This document shows, piece after piece, positions 36,010-48,160 of a DNA stretch of 64,000 nt; position 1 is the stretch's first letter, and each line of letters starts with the position of its first letter. Position numbers and translations under genes: made by a program. The stretch is taken from positions 20,309,316 through 20,373,315 of the forward strand of contig OX246746.1 in the NCBI GenBank assembly GCA_945910005.1, read 5' to 3'. The notes under the pieces were generated by a model, which saw nothing but the letters and a program-made list of their open reading frames with translations, ran no database searches and was not told the DNA's origin. This DNA comes from Isoperla grammatica (lineage: Eukaryota; Arthropoda; Insecta; Plecoptera; Perlodidae).

Positions 36010-37426
36010 CAGCCTCATGCACAAAGCCACTTGCAGACGCAACTTTTGCCTTGCACCCGCAAATCAATGAAACCGAATGCACAAAGGATTTACCGACGCA
36101 AATATTTGCGTGAGCTCGTTAAAGTTGCGGCTGCCTCGACCGTCCCACAAATAGATAAAATGGCGGCCCTGTCAAATACGGTGGACAGCAGGCTCCCGCG
36201 ATCTCGTGTTTTAGAGATTGCACCAACGTATTGGAAGTTCCGGATCACATTTTTAATACTAGTTATTGTCTGCCGAAACATTTGGCTCAACTTTTAGTCG
36301 AAAATCTTCGTGTAGATTCAAGAATATGCGATAAGAAAAAGTTACGGTCGGTACCTTCCAGTTGACGTTCAGATAAGTTTCCTTTTAATATTGGCCTAGG
36401 CAAGCATACTTGTAAACCATGTGTTAGTGCGGAGTGCCTAGCTACACGCCATAACAAATCTAAATGTGTGTAAAACCCAGAAAGTATAACTAAGGCCTCA
36501 GCTCAGCCTAGGCCTGGGCTATAAGCAGGCGTATCGTGAGGCCCTAGGTCTAGCTAGCCCTTGGCCTAGAGCACAGGCTTCTAGGGCTTAGCAACTTGTG
36601 GTATTGACAGCTTCAGTTCAGTCGTAGACGAAAAATAAATAAACACTTTCTGTGTAAACAGCTAGGTAGGCATAGGTCTAGCCTTAAGACGCCTAGGCCT
36701 ACCGTAGGCTGTGTAGGCCTAGGATCCGGCATACGAAACCTCGCAAAAACCTGGGGATACCGCCGTAAATCGTAGCGTAGAGAGAATACAAATACAATTA
36801 TATTCTTGGCCGTAGGCCTAAGCCTAAAGGATTGGTGTAGTAACAGTAAACCTACGTTTTAGTTTAGCCTAGACCAACGTATAGGCCTACCAGTACATAC
36901 CAAGTACTAGGCCACTAGGCTTAAGCTCAGACCACCTATTATGCAAATAGCCCTGACCATTCTGGATTTCCATACCATTACCTACACTAGGCTAGGTCTA
37001 GGCCCGCGTAAGAACCATGAGCTAGATATAGACCCAAGCCCTAATGGGAATACACTAGATTCTAGGCTGATTTATGTCGATGCCCGTACGTTCTATGTCA
37101 CATGTGTCAACAGGGAATAAAATAAAATTTCATTATTACAAGGATAAATATCACTCCCCCCCCCCCCCCCCCCCCAAAAAAAAACCGGAAATAAAATAAC
37201 ATGTCATTATAACAGGCCTGAATCACAGACAAAAACCATCATTTAGGTGACTTCGTGTGTTTATTTTAATTATTCCCCCCCCCCCCCCCCCCCCACCAAA
37301 CAACAACAACAACAACAACAACAACAGGGAATAAAATAACATGTCATTATAACAGGCCTGAATCACAGACAAAAGCCATCATTTAGGTGACTTCGTGTGT
37401 TTATTTGTTTACCCCCCCCCCCCCCG

Positions 37427-37460
<34 letters not shown>

Positions 37461-37877
37461 GGGAATGAAATAAAATTTCATTATATCAGACCTGAATCAT
37501 GTAGGCCATAAGCATTTAGAAAAAGGCTTGGTTGTGCGTTTATTTCCCACCTGCCCCCCGCCACCATCCCCACAAAATGACAAAAAAATCAAATGTCAAA
37601 ACGTTTTCTGCACAGTGCTTACAAATGTTCGAAATCGTTGTCTGGTTTAAATCTCGTCATGCGTTCCGAGATCCTAGACCCGTGATTGGTTCGGGTAAAG
37701 TCGGCCACGTCGGTAAAAGAAGTATTGGAACTTGCAGCGGTAAATTAAACGAGCATCATGGCGGACTTGCGTGAACGCTTTGTGCATTCGGATTTCCGCA
37801 AATTTATCTGCGTCTGCAAGTCCGCCATTTTTAACGAGCGGTAACTTTGCGTCCGCAAATCTTTGTGCATGAGGCTG
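36010..37877. mobile_element. Harbinger-like TIR element with internal tandem repeats
   Basis: CAGCCTCATGCACAAAG at the left and CTTTGTGCATGAGGCTG at the right are perfect 17-bp inverted repeats, with TTA on both sides (36007-36009, 37878-37880). A 3-bp TTA duplication fits the PIF/Harbinger superfamily. Looser inner similarity includes AATGCACAAAGGATTTACCG with CTTTGTGCATTCGGATTTCC. No transposase frame; the interior holds an AGGCCT-rich stretch and the array 37110-37535. Confidence 0.75.
37110..37535. repeat. Imperfect ~137-bp tandem array with poly-C and ACA runs
   Basis: Four units begin GGGAATAAAATAA.. (near 37112, 37187, 37327 and 37461, the first truncated). Full units contain ATGTCATTATAACAGGCCTG, GTGACTTCGTGTGTTTATT, a C-run (37156-37175, 37275-37294, 37412-37425) and an ACA microsatellite. 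Confidence 0.85.
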
Positions 37878-39675
37878 TTAAGCTCTTAACTGATTAAGAG
37901 TAGACTGGCCATGTAGGCATCAACCCAATTAATTAGCTTTGCAACCAATTAAAGTTATACTACCATATTATCATTAACATACCAGTACCGGTACCATATT
38001 TATCAAAATTGTATTTATTTATGATTAGGCCTATCACAGAACATTTAAATATATGATACACAACCAAAAAGGTACAGTATATAGACAAGGATAAGGTCCC
38101 AGTCACAAAATATCTAAAAGCTTATATAAAACTACTGCTTACTACTGATTACTAATTAGTAATTAATTCTTAATAACTATGAAACACTTCGACAGTTAGA
38201 TGGAGCCAATATGGTTTGCTTAGTTGATTGAAGAAGAGGTAAAATTGTGGGGGAAAAAAACAAAAAACTGTATGTGGATTAAGGCAACTTTTCATTAGCT
38301 GCAGTCATGTTTATATGCTGTTCTATTGTGTTGTTTGTTTACTTGTATCCCAATCTCTTGTTTACTAAACATGAAACAATATACCTTAGTGCAATGCTAT
38401 GATTACTATAAAAAACTCGGTGAAGATGCAAATAAATAAAATACGCCTCGTATTTTATTTTGTTTGAGTATGAATGTGCAGCGATTATTATCTATTCAGG
38501 TGAGCAAATCAAGTTTTTGTTTAAAATTGAATACATTTTCTGTGGTGTAAAATTGTTACTCCCATGCATATATCAAATGAATGAGGAAGAACCATGCAAA
38601 TTTTGTGTAAACTTCCACAGTAAATTATACATTTAATTGTGCTAACATAATAAACAAAATTGCCTACTGTTAATCTTGGAAAACACTTGCATGTCATTTC
38701 TCACATCATAATTCCCAAACTTGAATGTATAGCCTAATAATATTATATTCAATTTGAAAAGCTTCCCATACTTGAACAATTCCCATGTACAATGTTAGTA
38801 AAACCATTCACCAATCATCAATGGTTGTGTAAGTAAAATAATGCTTCAGATAATCTCAACTGAAAACAAAATCTTTCTGTTAATTACCTTAAGGCGACCT
38901 TATTTATTAAGATATAATTATACCAGATTTGCCAATACCGATATATACCAATTCCATTTTTTAATTTACTATAATAAATAAATATTAATAAATAATTGAT
39001 AGTCTAATATTTTCTAAAAATAAAAACTAAGTTCTTGATGATGGCTCGGATGACCTTGCTGTGTTGTGCCTTCAAACAACAGATATAATAATAATTATCA
39101 AACTGATAGTTGTGCATGTGGACTGAAAACTATTTGTTCGGTAGGGTTAGTTAAGTTATTTATGTTATTTAGTGGTTTGTCTGTAGGCCTATAAGTATCA
39201 GTAATTACTCATCACATTGGTCAAATGTACCAAGAGACGAGACCGATTCTGCCGATACCACTGGTATCGGTGAAATAAATGTCTTGTCCTTCTTACATCA
39301 AAGAAATCGTCTAAAAAGTAAAATGCGATCTGATCAATAAATGTTTGCAACAAATTATCTATTGTAGCTTATTTTTGTAGTTCCCATTCTTGTTATTGAA
39401 TTCATTATTCATGTGAAAAAATATTTGTTTCAATAACAGTATCGGTGCTATTTTGCCAGTGTCATATCGCAATATCGGTGTGCAAATCGATATCATGACA
39501 TGAATTTTATTTTGGTTGTGATAAAAAGATGAAACAAGAAGCAACACGAAGATGATGTTTGCAAGTTAAAAGGCAAGACGGCTGCGCCTATCAGTGAGGG
39601 AGGCGAGCAATCAGTTGCCCAATTAGTAACCAGCTATTTATTCTCAAACTATGAAAACGAAGTGGTGTCCGGTAT
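37878..39675. other. No gene recognised
   Basis: AT-rich sequence without supported exons or element ends. Confidence 0.45.
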
Positions 39676-40088
39676 AGCCTGATTCACACATTTTGCTAAG
39701 GATTATGGCTGGAAGTTGAACATACGGAAATGCGTGTAGGCGTTCACACGACACGAATTTGCTAACGACTAGCGCTATGGCTAAGAAAAGTTAACCAACT
39801 TTTAACTTCCAGTTAATCCTTATCCAGAATCTGGTCCATCCAATCAGAAGGTAGGATGTCTTTTTGCGAAAACCAATCTGATAAAAACTTGTGATGTCAT
39901 ATAAGCTAAAGTTATTATTAACTGATTTATTAATATTATTAATCATTATTATTAATATGATGGACCTTCCCGTAGGCCTATCCTTTTCTTAAATTCGTTA
40001 TTCTAGTTCCTGAGTGTGAACCGGAACGTCTAGGCGCTAGCTCTGAGTCACTAATCCTTATCGTTAGCTAATGTGTGTGAACTCCGCT
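39676..40088. mobile_element. Possible TIR element with TAT duplication
   Basis: AGCCTGATTCACACA at the left resembles the reverse complement of TGTGTGTGAACTCCGCT at the right, and further GTTCACAC/GTGTGAAC and CTAACGA/TCGTTAG pairs lie inside. TAT flanks both ends. The imperfect termini make this tentative. Confidence 0.45.
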
Positions 40089-41659
40089 TATGGAGTAAAG
40101 TGAGATTCTGCAGTAGACCTACATCTGTATGCCAGCAATTGTAGAGCAGAAAAATTGAGCAATTAAGGTTTTCATTTTTTGAGACAAGAGACAATACCTT
40201 GATGAGTCGGGCAGGCTATGTATGTAGACACACGGCGGAAATGTTTTAAGTCGACTACATCACAAAACAACCACAACACGGTCGATCGTAGATGAGCTAT
40301 GTGGAAGTACACCTACATGTGCAGGTGTACTTCTTGTCATCTGAAATTCCATACACTTGCTGTGTGATCACTTCTTGCAGTTTCACTTGAATTTAATTTC
40401 AAAATTTAATAAGTGACATTTTATTAATACTCGGTCTATTACAAACTAAATACTGTACCACTATTTTTTGTTGTTGAAGTTCAGTTCCATGTGGGCTGGG
40501 GTGCCTCTCCTCAGACCCCCCGTTTTACAAAAGCATGTACTGTACTGTACTTTTCTCTGGAAATAGCATAAACCCATAAATTATTTTAGGATGCCATTGT
40601 ACCCCACTATTGTGATTATTACTTACCAAACTTGAAACTTTATAAGGTATAGCAAGTCTGAATAACATTCACAGCTATTGATTTCAATACTGCCATCTTG
40701 CTCAATGCTAACTTGAAATTGAATCCTCCCAAAGGGGTAAGCACACAAATAATCAGCGCCATCACTGGAGCAAATCGGGTTGTCCATATAAAATACTGGA
40801 ACTATATTGAATCGATCTTTTGGAACATTTGTATTTTTAGTGTACTATGGTATTTTTACCCGCAGTGGGCCTCCTTTTTGTATTGAGTAGTTAATAGTTA
40901 TGCCCTTCAGTTTGAATACATCTATGTATTAGATATTGGAAGATATTGTGTAATTTCTAATTTTATTTCCTCGTAAAATAAGTGATATTTTAACTTCATA
41001 TATTTGTGTACTGAGTAGCCTACAGGAAGGTAAATAATTGTTCCTAAACTTCTTACAAATAAATGTGTGCACTGGTGATGTATTTTTTACATGACCTTGT
41101 TTTCTGATCCCAATTCCCTTAAATGTTAATTTTTTAAATGTTGACACTAGCTGAGTGACCACGATGGGTTACAATAAATGCAGGAAGGGTCGTTGAGTCG
41201 GTAAGTCACTGGTGAGATCTAGGAATCACATTGTGAAACAAAAACAAACAAACTTGCATTTCTTGGATTTCTTTATATTTTTGGATGGGATTGGGAAAAC
41301 ATATTTTGAATTAACTTTTCATATCAAGCTGTAGATGAATTGTTTAAAAAAAAGCTTGAAAAGTTTTGAAAAAAGTCATCGATACTGTCTGCACAGTGGA
41401 GTAGCATATCGAATAACAATAATAAAAATTGTTCTTAAAAATACTTGATGTGCCCCTCTTGTGACTAACTAGGTTTATTGGGGTGTGTTTACATAGGTGG
41501 GAAGGAATCTTCGAGGGCTGTTAGACTCGATCCCCACCTTTACGACTGAGAAAAACCTCGTGAAAACACCTTCAGTCAGGAATCAGGATTGCCGGTGGCC
41601 AAAATTGAACCGTCGACCTCCCGAATTAGTCTCACATTGTTACAATGCGGCTGTGTTCT
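40089..41659. other. No supported coding sequence; 3' flank of the minus-strand gene
   Basis: The part near 41474-41659 is probably the 3' UTR of the minus-strand gene. A frame at 40698-40886 has no splice support. Confidence 0.4.
41474..41479 (-). terminator. Candidate poly(A) signal for the minus-strand gene
   Basis: AATAAA on the minus strand, about 180 bases after the TGA at 41660-41662. Confidence 0.4.
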
Positions 41660-41900
41660 TCACAAGTTGTAGATTCTACTTTTAGTCAAAATCCTTTTGA
41701 CTTTCTCGTGTTCTTTTGGCGATAAATAGTCGACCATAATATTTCGATTTAGATGTTTCATTCCGTTTGTAAACATACGCTGGACTCGAATTCCATTTAA
41801 AGAATTCAATTGGTGTGACTCAATAAATAACAATTCATTGAGTATTTGTTGGTAATATTTGTTTCTAGCATCCATGTATCTGCTCTGGCACACCTCTGTA
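41660..41900 (-). CDS. Exon 2 of the unrecognised minus-strand gene
   Basis: Seventy-nine codons and a TGA after a phase-2 acceptor. The frame stays open upstream into the intron only to 41917, so the coding signal is bounded close to the acceptor. Confidence 0.6.
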
Positions 41901-42608
41901 CTGTAATAAATAGACACAAATAATAATTATTAGTAGACTACACTACTGACTACAACAAATATCTATTCAATGTACGACATTAAACTCTCCAGACATGGGC
42001 ATGGAGATGAGAACCATGTGGGACAAGCCACAGCCTTCTGAGTACAACTGCTGTACACATACACTTGTCTCCTTCAGATCAGTAAAGTGGAGACTACATG
42101 CACTAGATCACATAAATACATAACCTTGAGTGATCAAGTGATATAAGGGGACTCCCCGCTATTATAATTATAGAATAATTATCCTTTATCTTCATCTATC
42201 AACCCTTATCGTCTTGAATAACATAATTACAATGATAAAGACGTAAGAATCAATAATCATCATCATCGTCATCATCATCGCAGTTTATAATATAATATGC
42301 TATTCATGATAATTAAAACGTGTATTTATTACACGCGTCAGTTTAAACGGATGTATTTAGGAGGGCTCTGATATTAAGTTAGTTTTGTAAAATAAAAATC
42401 GTGACAAAGTCCTTCGTACCATTTACTCTAAAGTAAATTGTACAAAGGAATTTGTCATTCATTATTAATTAATTATTGTAATAACATGTTTGAATATTAT
42501 CAATAGAGCACTTCACAGAGCGGAGGAGTAGCCCTATCAAGTCACTTACTATTTACGGGGAGGTGACTCCAGACTGTGTTCTTCCATCACTGTCGACGAC
42601 TTTTTCAT
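41660..42608 (-). CDS. Two-exon gene for a 99-residue basic protein, unrecognised
   Basis: Minus-strand exon 1 (42608-42550) starts at the first ATG after an in-frame TAG, has A at -3, and ends AAA TA|GTAAGT. Exon 2 (41900-41660) follows TTTATTACAG and starts T|ACA GAG, so the split codon TA|T reads tyrosine and the frame runs to TGA. A TACTAAT branch-point-like motif lies some 40 bases before the acceptor. The product begins MKKSSTVMEEHSLESPPRK, continues with a likely helical region (ARNKYYQQILNELLFIESHQ) and ends in a basic tail (EHEKVKRILTKSRIYNL). It has no signal peptide, membrane segment or domain I know. AATAAA (41474-41479, minus) lies about 180 bases past the stop. Confidence 0.6.
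42550..42608 (-). CDS. Exon 1 of the unrecognised minus-strand gene
   Basis: Nineteen codons plus two bases before a consensus GTAAGT donor. Read on without splicing, the frame ends at TAG right at the donor, so splicing is needed to make a longer protein. Confidence 0.55.
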
Positions 42609-43105
42609 TTTAATTTCTTCTTGTGAAGACTATTAGACTCTTGAAGGATTTATAGCTTTAAAATCGTAAAGCTCTATGCCACACACACTAAATTTATCTT
42701 TCCCGTGGTCTAAATTGATAATTTTTTTGATCTGATGCAGGTAGACACATGAGGGTTTAATTTTGTTAGCTTGGTGTTATTGATTTTTTTATTAACGCGT
42801 TGCTAAGAGTAAAATGAACCTTCAGTAGTGCCAATAGAGTGGTTTTGCTACCAGATGGGATTCTTTTCAAAAGAGTTTGAAGTTTGAAGTATCTATTTGA
42901 ACATTTTTTAGTCAATTTATGCTAAAGTGGCCCCTACGTAATTATTCTCATGCTTACAAAAAAGCCGAGTCCAAATATAGTAGCAATAACTTAATTTTCT
43001 ATGTGTCTACTTAATTACATTTACTTGATACAAGTCATTTAGGGATATTTTATGACCTTTGGCTGGATACATGGAAATGCCCATAGAGATACCGTACTAT
43101 AGTAG

Positions 43106-44048
43106 CCAGAGGCGGATTTATAGGTACGCGCTGTACTCGCAGGAGTAGGGCCCCGCGTGACTGAGGGGCCCCCGAAATACAAAATTTCAAAATTGAAAAT
43201 ACTAATGATAATAATACTTTCCCAATCTATCTTAAAATGTTGAATTAAATCGAAACAAAATATTATGCTGTATTACCATAACATCAGATTAACATACCAC
43301 TAAACTCTGCTACCGAAAGCTCTATACAGTGCTGACTCGTTCGTTACCTTTCAAGTACCTACCGGACCACTGCAAAAAAAACACTGCGACAAAGTACCTA
43401 TCACTGCCGTAGCGGGGGGGGGGGGGGGGGGGGGGCAATGAAAATCCAGATTAATGTATGAAAATTGCCTAATAAGTAAGCAATAGCATAAAGAGTAAAT
43501 TGTATAATATTATATCCATCAGACGAACCAGGGTATTTTCAAATCAGGTTTTTTTTAAATGATTGACAACAGAAGGCCCTTCTGAATGCATAGATAATTG
43601 TGGTCTAAAGTCATTTTCTGGACTCTTGTGAAGACAATTTCGCAGAATCTTCCACCTTCGGTAACTGGCTCTACCTCCATTCCTCCAACCTCCCTGTTTA
43701 GAATAGCAACCTCAATTCACCCGACGAAGCCCTCCAAGATGAAATTCTGAGTTCCCTACTTCCCTACTCATACTGGAGCAAGCAAGTCACTGTATATTCG
43801 TTGAGTGTATATTGTATATACCTACTCAACATTGTAATGATGAAGCCGTGTTTATATCGATCAGATAAAGTAATTATTAACAATTGGCATATATCCGAGT
43901 AATAGTAGTTTCCAGCTCAGTATTGGAGGTGAAAGCACACGAAAAGCCACTAAAGCACGCTGAAAAAATAGATTTGTTGTGAGTCGGATTATATACAAGT
44001 CCGAAAGGGCTGCGCGCAGGGCCCCACGATCTATAAATCCGCCTCTGG
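43106..44048. mobile_element. TIR element, CCAGAGGCGGATTTATAG ends
   Basis: The 18-bp ends CCAGAGGCGGATTTATAG and CTATAAATCCGCCTCTGG are perfect inverted repeats; AGTAG precedes the left and follows the right. GGGCCCC motifs lie just inside both ends. The interior includes a G-run (about 43416-43435). The TIR resembles those of some hAT families but the duplication is too short to decide. Confidence 0.78.
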
Positions 44049-44138
44049 AGTAGCTGTACCATACTGTAGTACTTCGTATAATAACTCTATGGAAATGACT
44101 AATGACGCTTGTGCACTCTACTAAGCTGAAGCAGGAAT

Positions 44139-44606
44139 CTGTGGCGTACGCAGGAATATATTTCGGGGGAGGGGCTGCCCAGAGTAGAACATAACTGTAA
44201 AAGGTATTCAACAAACGACACAAGGGGGGGGGGGGGGGGGGAGGACAGTAATTTTTCATACATCCTTGTTTTTGAAGTGATTTAAATGTGTTTTAGAAGA
44301 AGCTAAGGTCAAAGATTAGGCATACAAACTAGTGTGTTATCATTGCCTATGTGCTTTGAACGGGGAACGGTTTACAACGGCGCCGAATACGAGTTCAAAA
44401 TAATTTCAGCAATCAATATTATATAGAATTACTATATTGTTACAACATATACAATTTCACCTATACGTGAGTGTTTCCCGACTAAGCAAACAGAGAAATT
44501 AATACGTAAATCTATTTATATTTTTGTCTAAATTTAGATCATTTGCAGAGTATAATTAAAGCTGGGATTTCAGAGGGCCAGCCCCCCACTCCCTGGCTTT
44601 GCCACT
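44139..44606. mobile_element. Degraded DNA transposon, CAGTGGCGTA-like ends
   Basis: CTGTGGCGTACGCAGGA on the left resembles the reverse complement of CCCTGGCTTTGCCACTG on the right, a terminal sequence common in animal hAT relics. G-runs lie near 44225-44240. No target duplication survives. Confidence 0.45.
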
Positions 44607-46384
44607 GACCGACGGATGTAAAAACAAGCAAGTCCACACGTGTAACGGAGAGCCTTGATCTCGCCCGCCGTACAGTTAGTTCACAAGTGAGGCCGACACT
44701 GGGGTTCAAATTACGAGATTTTTAAATAACGAAATAAATCATTTTAAAGGGGCATTTAGACAAACAAATCATACGTATTCCCATCCATGACAAATAAAAA
44801 TACAGTAAGTATGAAAAACAATATAAATATAGTAAGTGTAAAAATGTTCCCACCCCAAATAGGAAGAACAAATTAACGGACTCGTATTTTTTGGGCTAGT
44901 TGCTAAAGTAGTTAGTTAGTTGCTAAAGTTAAACAGATTGAAATTATTTTGTCTTTGTTATGAATTGTAGATGTCTTCTTACTTGTCACGCATGTAACTG
45001 GTGTACGGTAGTGAGTACGGGAAGTGGGCGACTGTCGGCAAGACCAAAATAATATCCAACTCGCTCGCTCCACGAGTGTCAAATGTGTTCAAAGATGTTC
45101 ACATTTAATTTTATTCTGCAAGGTGTTTCGTTTGCTCAAGTGTTCTGCACATACTCCAAACAACACTGTTATTTTTGATGTTTTTAAATTTGCATACAAT
45201 ATTTGAATCACCGCGGAAAACACTTTTCCGGCAAGGCTGCGTACTTGTTGAAAATTAATATTTGGAATCGTTAGTAGGATTTACTATTCCACAACCCATG
45301 GATACTGGGGCTATGGGTCAATAAAAAGTGGACGTCGTGAGCCATAACATTTTATATTAGTTTTTGCATTTTACAACAGAGTACTCTTTTAGCATAAATT
45401 CAAAACATATAATTGTAGGTTTATTTTACTGAATTGTAGTAGTGTTGGTCACACTGATGAATACGAGCGTGCCGCTGTAGAGAAACCGGATGTAGAATTA
45501 GATAACTTACTGATTGACGAAATGGTGTTGTTCTGTTGATTCTTGCTACTAGCGTCCAAACAGTGGGTAAAAACATCGTTTTATATCGATTCACATGTGG
45601 TTTACGTATTTAATTGTGCATTTTATGAGTTCCGTGATCTGGTGGATCTTATGATATAAAAGGTATTGTGCATCACCTCAATGTTAACATGTATATTAGT
45701 CCTAGATTGAAAAATGTATCCAGGCCTAGGGCCTAGGCCTATTGGCGCTTTTAAAAATCTAATATGGCCGCAATCCTGTTTTGGAAGTTGAATTTGTTTC
45801 TTAAAGTGATTACTTTCCACCGACACTAGCCATATAAGCAATTTTCTGGGCTTGGTGTTTGGTTGGCTAATTTATAGCGTTCTTTTTTGTTCACTATTAT
45901 AAAGTGGCAACTAGACATGCGTGGCTCCAAGGGCAGAGTTACAAGGTTAGGCATGGCAGGTTTAGGCTCATCTAGCCTAGGCTAGGGCCAGGTTTGCACT
46001 TGTCTAGCCTAGACCAGGCCTTGGCTAGCGTTAGACACGTTTCAAACATGTTTGGATTTAACCAATTACGTGTTCTGCTTGGTTCAATTCGTGTACTTTG
46101 CGTAGCTAGGCCTAGGCCTAGGCCTACACATCCATGGTGTAGATGTGGATGCCATAGGCCTAGGCCTAGGCCACTACTTTACATTCGTCTGCTCGGATGA
46201 CGTTTTGCTCAGACCGAGGCCTAGGCCTAGCCTACTTTTAATATCTTGGGCTAGGCGAGGCTTGGCTTAATAGTTTTACCCTCTAATGGTAGAGTAATGT
46301 AGCTCTGTGATTATAGAAGGCAGTGGAGCAATGCATCAAGAAGGCATTGAATAGGCCTATACCAGTTTCAATAATGTAAACAGA
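44607..46384. other. No gene recognised; AGGCCT-rich part
   Basis: The part 45700-46250 has many AGGCCTAGGCCT runs. CpG-containing sequence near 44630-45230 might be regulatory but nothing specific supports this. Confidence 0.4.
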
Positions 46385-47148
46385 CACTACGTTTATCAGG
46401 AGCTTTAAACTGGTTTAAGTAAATCGTTTTAAGGGTTAAATCGGTTTAATGGTGTTGGTAAACACATCGATTTAGCTAAAAACGGCTAAACTTTAGGTCA
46501 CTTTCCAAAGTGACTTAGAACAGTTAAACCAATTTAATTTGACATGATAAACACTTTGAACGGTTTAAGACGCCATCTTTCTGCAACCTAGCGGCAACTG
46601 AGTGTACTCATTTGACAATTATTGCAAGGCGCGAACGCGACGGAAAAAGAAAATGCAAAATGAAAAATTATTGTCCCGTTCAATGAACTAGAAATAAGAA
46701 AAAGTTATGTTAAGGAAAACAGTAAGTGATTACTCAGTTATCTTCTCTGCCGAAAGTACGTTATAGGTTATGTAGGTGTGTAACACCGCTTACTGAATGT
46801 TGCGCACCGCCTTACTGTACATGGTTTTAGACGATTTTACGACATCTGTCTGGAAAATATGAAGGTTATGCTACGTTTACAGCTACGCGTTGTGAGCGAA
46901 GCGAGGGCGCGAGCTCCAATCAGCGGCCGAGTTTGCGTGAAACTATTAACTTCTTTGCAGGAAACTCGGCCGCTGATTGGAGCTCGCGCCCTCGCTTCGC
47001 TCGCAACGCGTAGCTGTAAACGTACCATAACTTTAAATCAGTTTAAGACGCCATTTTTAAGCCAAATTGTCAACGCCTTGATAAACGTAGCGACTTACGG
47101 AAACCGTTTTACCATAAATCGACTTAAAAAGCCCTGATAAACGTAGTG
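46385..47148. mobile_element. CACTA-like non-autonomous element
   Basis: CACTACGTTTATCAGG and CCTGATAAACGTAGTG are perfect 16-bp inverted ends starting CACTA, flanked by the 3-bp duplication AGA (46382-46384, 47149-47151): the signature of EnSpm/CACTA elements. Subterminal GGTTTAA/TTAAACC motifs recur on both sides. A fold-back sits at 46862-47034. No transposase. Confidence 0.85.
46862..47034. repeat. Fold-back inside the CACTA-like element
   Basis: AAGGTTATGCTACGTTTACA returns as TGTAAACGTACCATAACTTT with arms of about 70 bp, including GCGAAGCGAGGGCGCGAGCT. The arms are GC-rich, unlike the surrounding element. The turn is near 46935-46960. Confidence 0.85.
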
Positions 47149-47209
47149 AGAGACATTGTAAATTGGTTTGTTGTGTAGCAAAGTCAGTTCAGCAAGCATG
47201 GTCAATAAG

Positions 47210-47355
47210 GCTGGAATTCATGGACCTAGTCGTCCCAGCCCTAAAGGCGGACAATGTTAACAGGTAATAATTTCATGCATGTTATTTCCGATATAGATAA
47301 CAAATCCTTACCACAACGGGACCCCTAGGGCTAGGGGACATCTATGAATTCCAGC
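47210..47355. mobile_element. Small fold-back element, GCTGGAATTCAT ends
   Basis: GCTGGAATTCATGGACCTAG pairs imperfectly with CTAGGGGACATCTATGAATT CCAGC across a short loop. No target duplication. Confidence 0.55.
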
Positions 47356-47522
47356 ATAAATCTTATTAAGTTAAATTATTCATTTTAATTTAGTTCATCT
47401 AGGCAGGCCTACATTGTTGCTAAGAACGTATCCGAATATTCTTCTCAATAGGGTAGTAATTCTTGTATTTGGTTTTGGTCGTGTTCTCATTCTTGCTTTG
47501 CACCTTTTCCAGCAATACGAAT

Positions 47523-47849
47523 TAGGGATGAGACGTTTAAACGTGAGAGTGGCTTTAAACGTTTAGTCTTACCTTTTTTACGACACATTTAAACGTTTGT
47601 ACAGTAGGCCTACCTAGTGTTTGTATATTTGATAGAAACAAGCGAACGTTTTACAACAGAGCCTACTACTAGTCTACTTTTATAGTTTCTTCTTACCACA
47701 AATTTTAATTTTACCCTGGGCTTCGGAACTATCCAGTAATTTATTGCATCGTTTATTTTTTCATCTCACGGCAGGGAAAGGAGCGACTTAAACGTTTAAA
47801 CGTGGATTTTAAAAACGGTTAGGCTGTTAAACATATTTGTCCATCCCTA
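47523..47849. mobile_element. hAT-like element, GTTTAAAC family
   Basis: TAGGGATGAGACG at the left and TGTCCATCCCTA at the right are inverted ends; the flanks ATACGAAT (47515-47522) and ATACGGAT (47850-47857) match in 7 of 8 bases. CGTTTAAACG palindromes occupy both ends. Confidence 0.82.
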
Positions 47850-48160
47850 ATACGGATTTAATCAATTAACGTAAAAAAAAAAAAGAAAACGGTTATAAAG
47901 TTTTATAGAGCAGGCACCAATGTAGGATTGCTCGAGATAGCCATCGTTATCAAGACCAAGAACAAGTGTAGTCTTTCAATTCTAGTTCTTATTCTTGGTT
48001 TCGGGCGCATGTTACGTTGCTTGAGGCACCTCTGACAATTGAATGATGTAAAACAGATGAGACCAAGAATTAACGGTAATTGTTGCGCGTTGCTGATTCG
48101 CGTTTCGTACTTACTTCTTTCTGTATTCCTTTGCGATATTGATCATGTGCGTAGCATATA

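Noticed and set aside
37110..37535. CRISPR-like array
   Set aside because: The units are adjacent tandem copies with homopolymer runs in animal DNA, with no unique spacers.
43861..44259. 132-codon minus frame
   Set aside because: It spans the end of one transposon and part of another and starts in a G-run.
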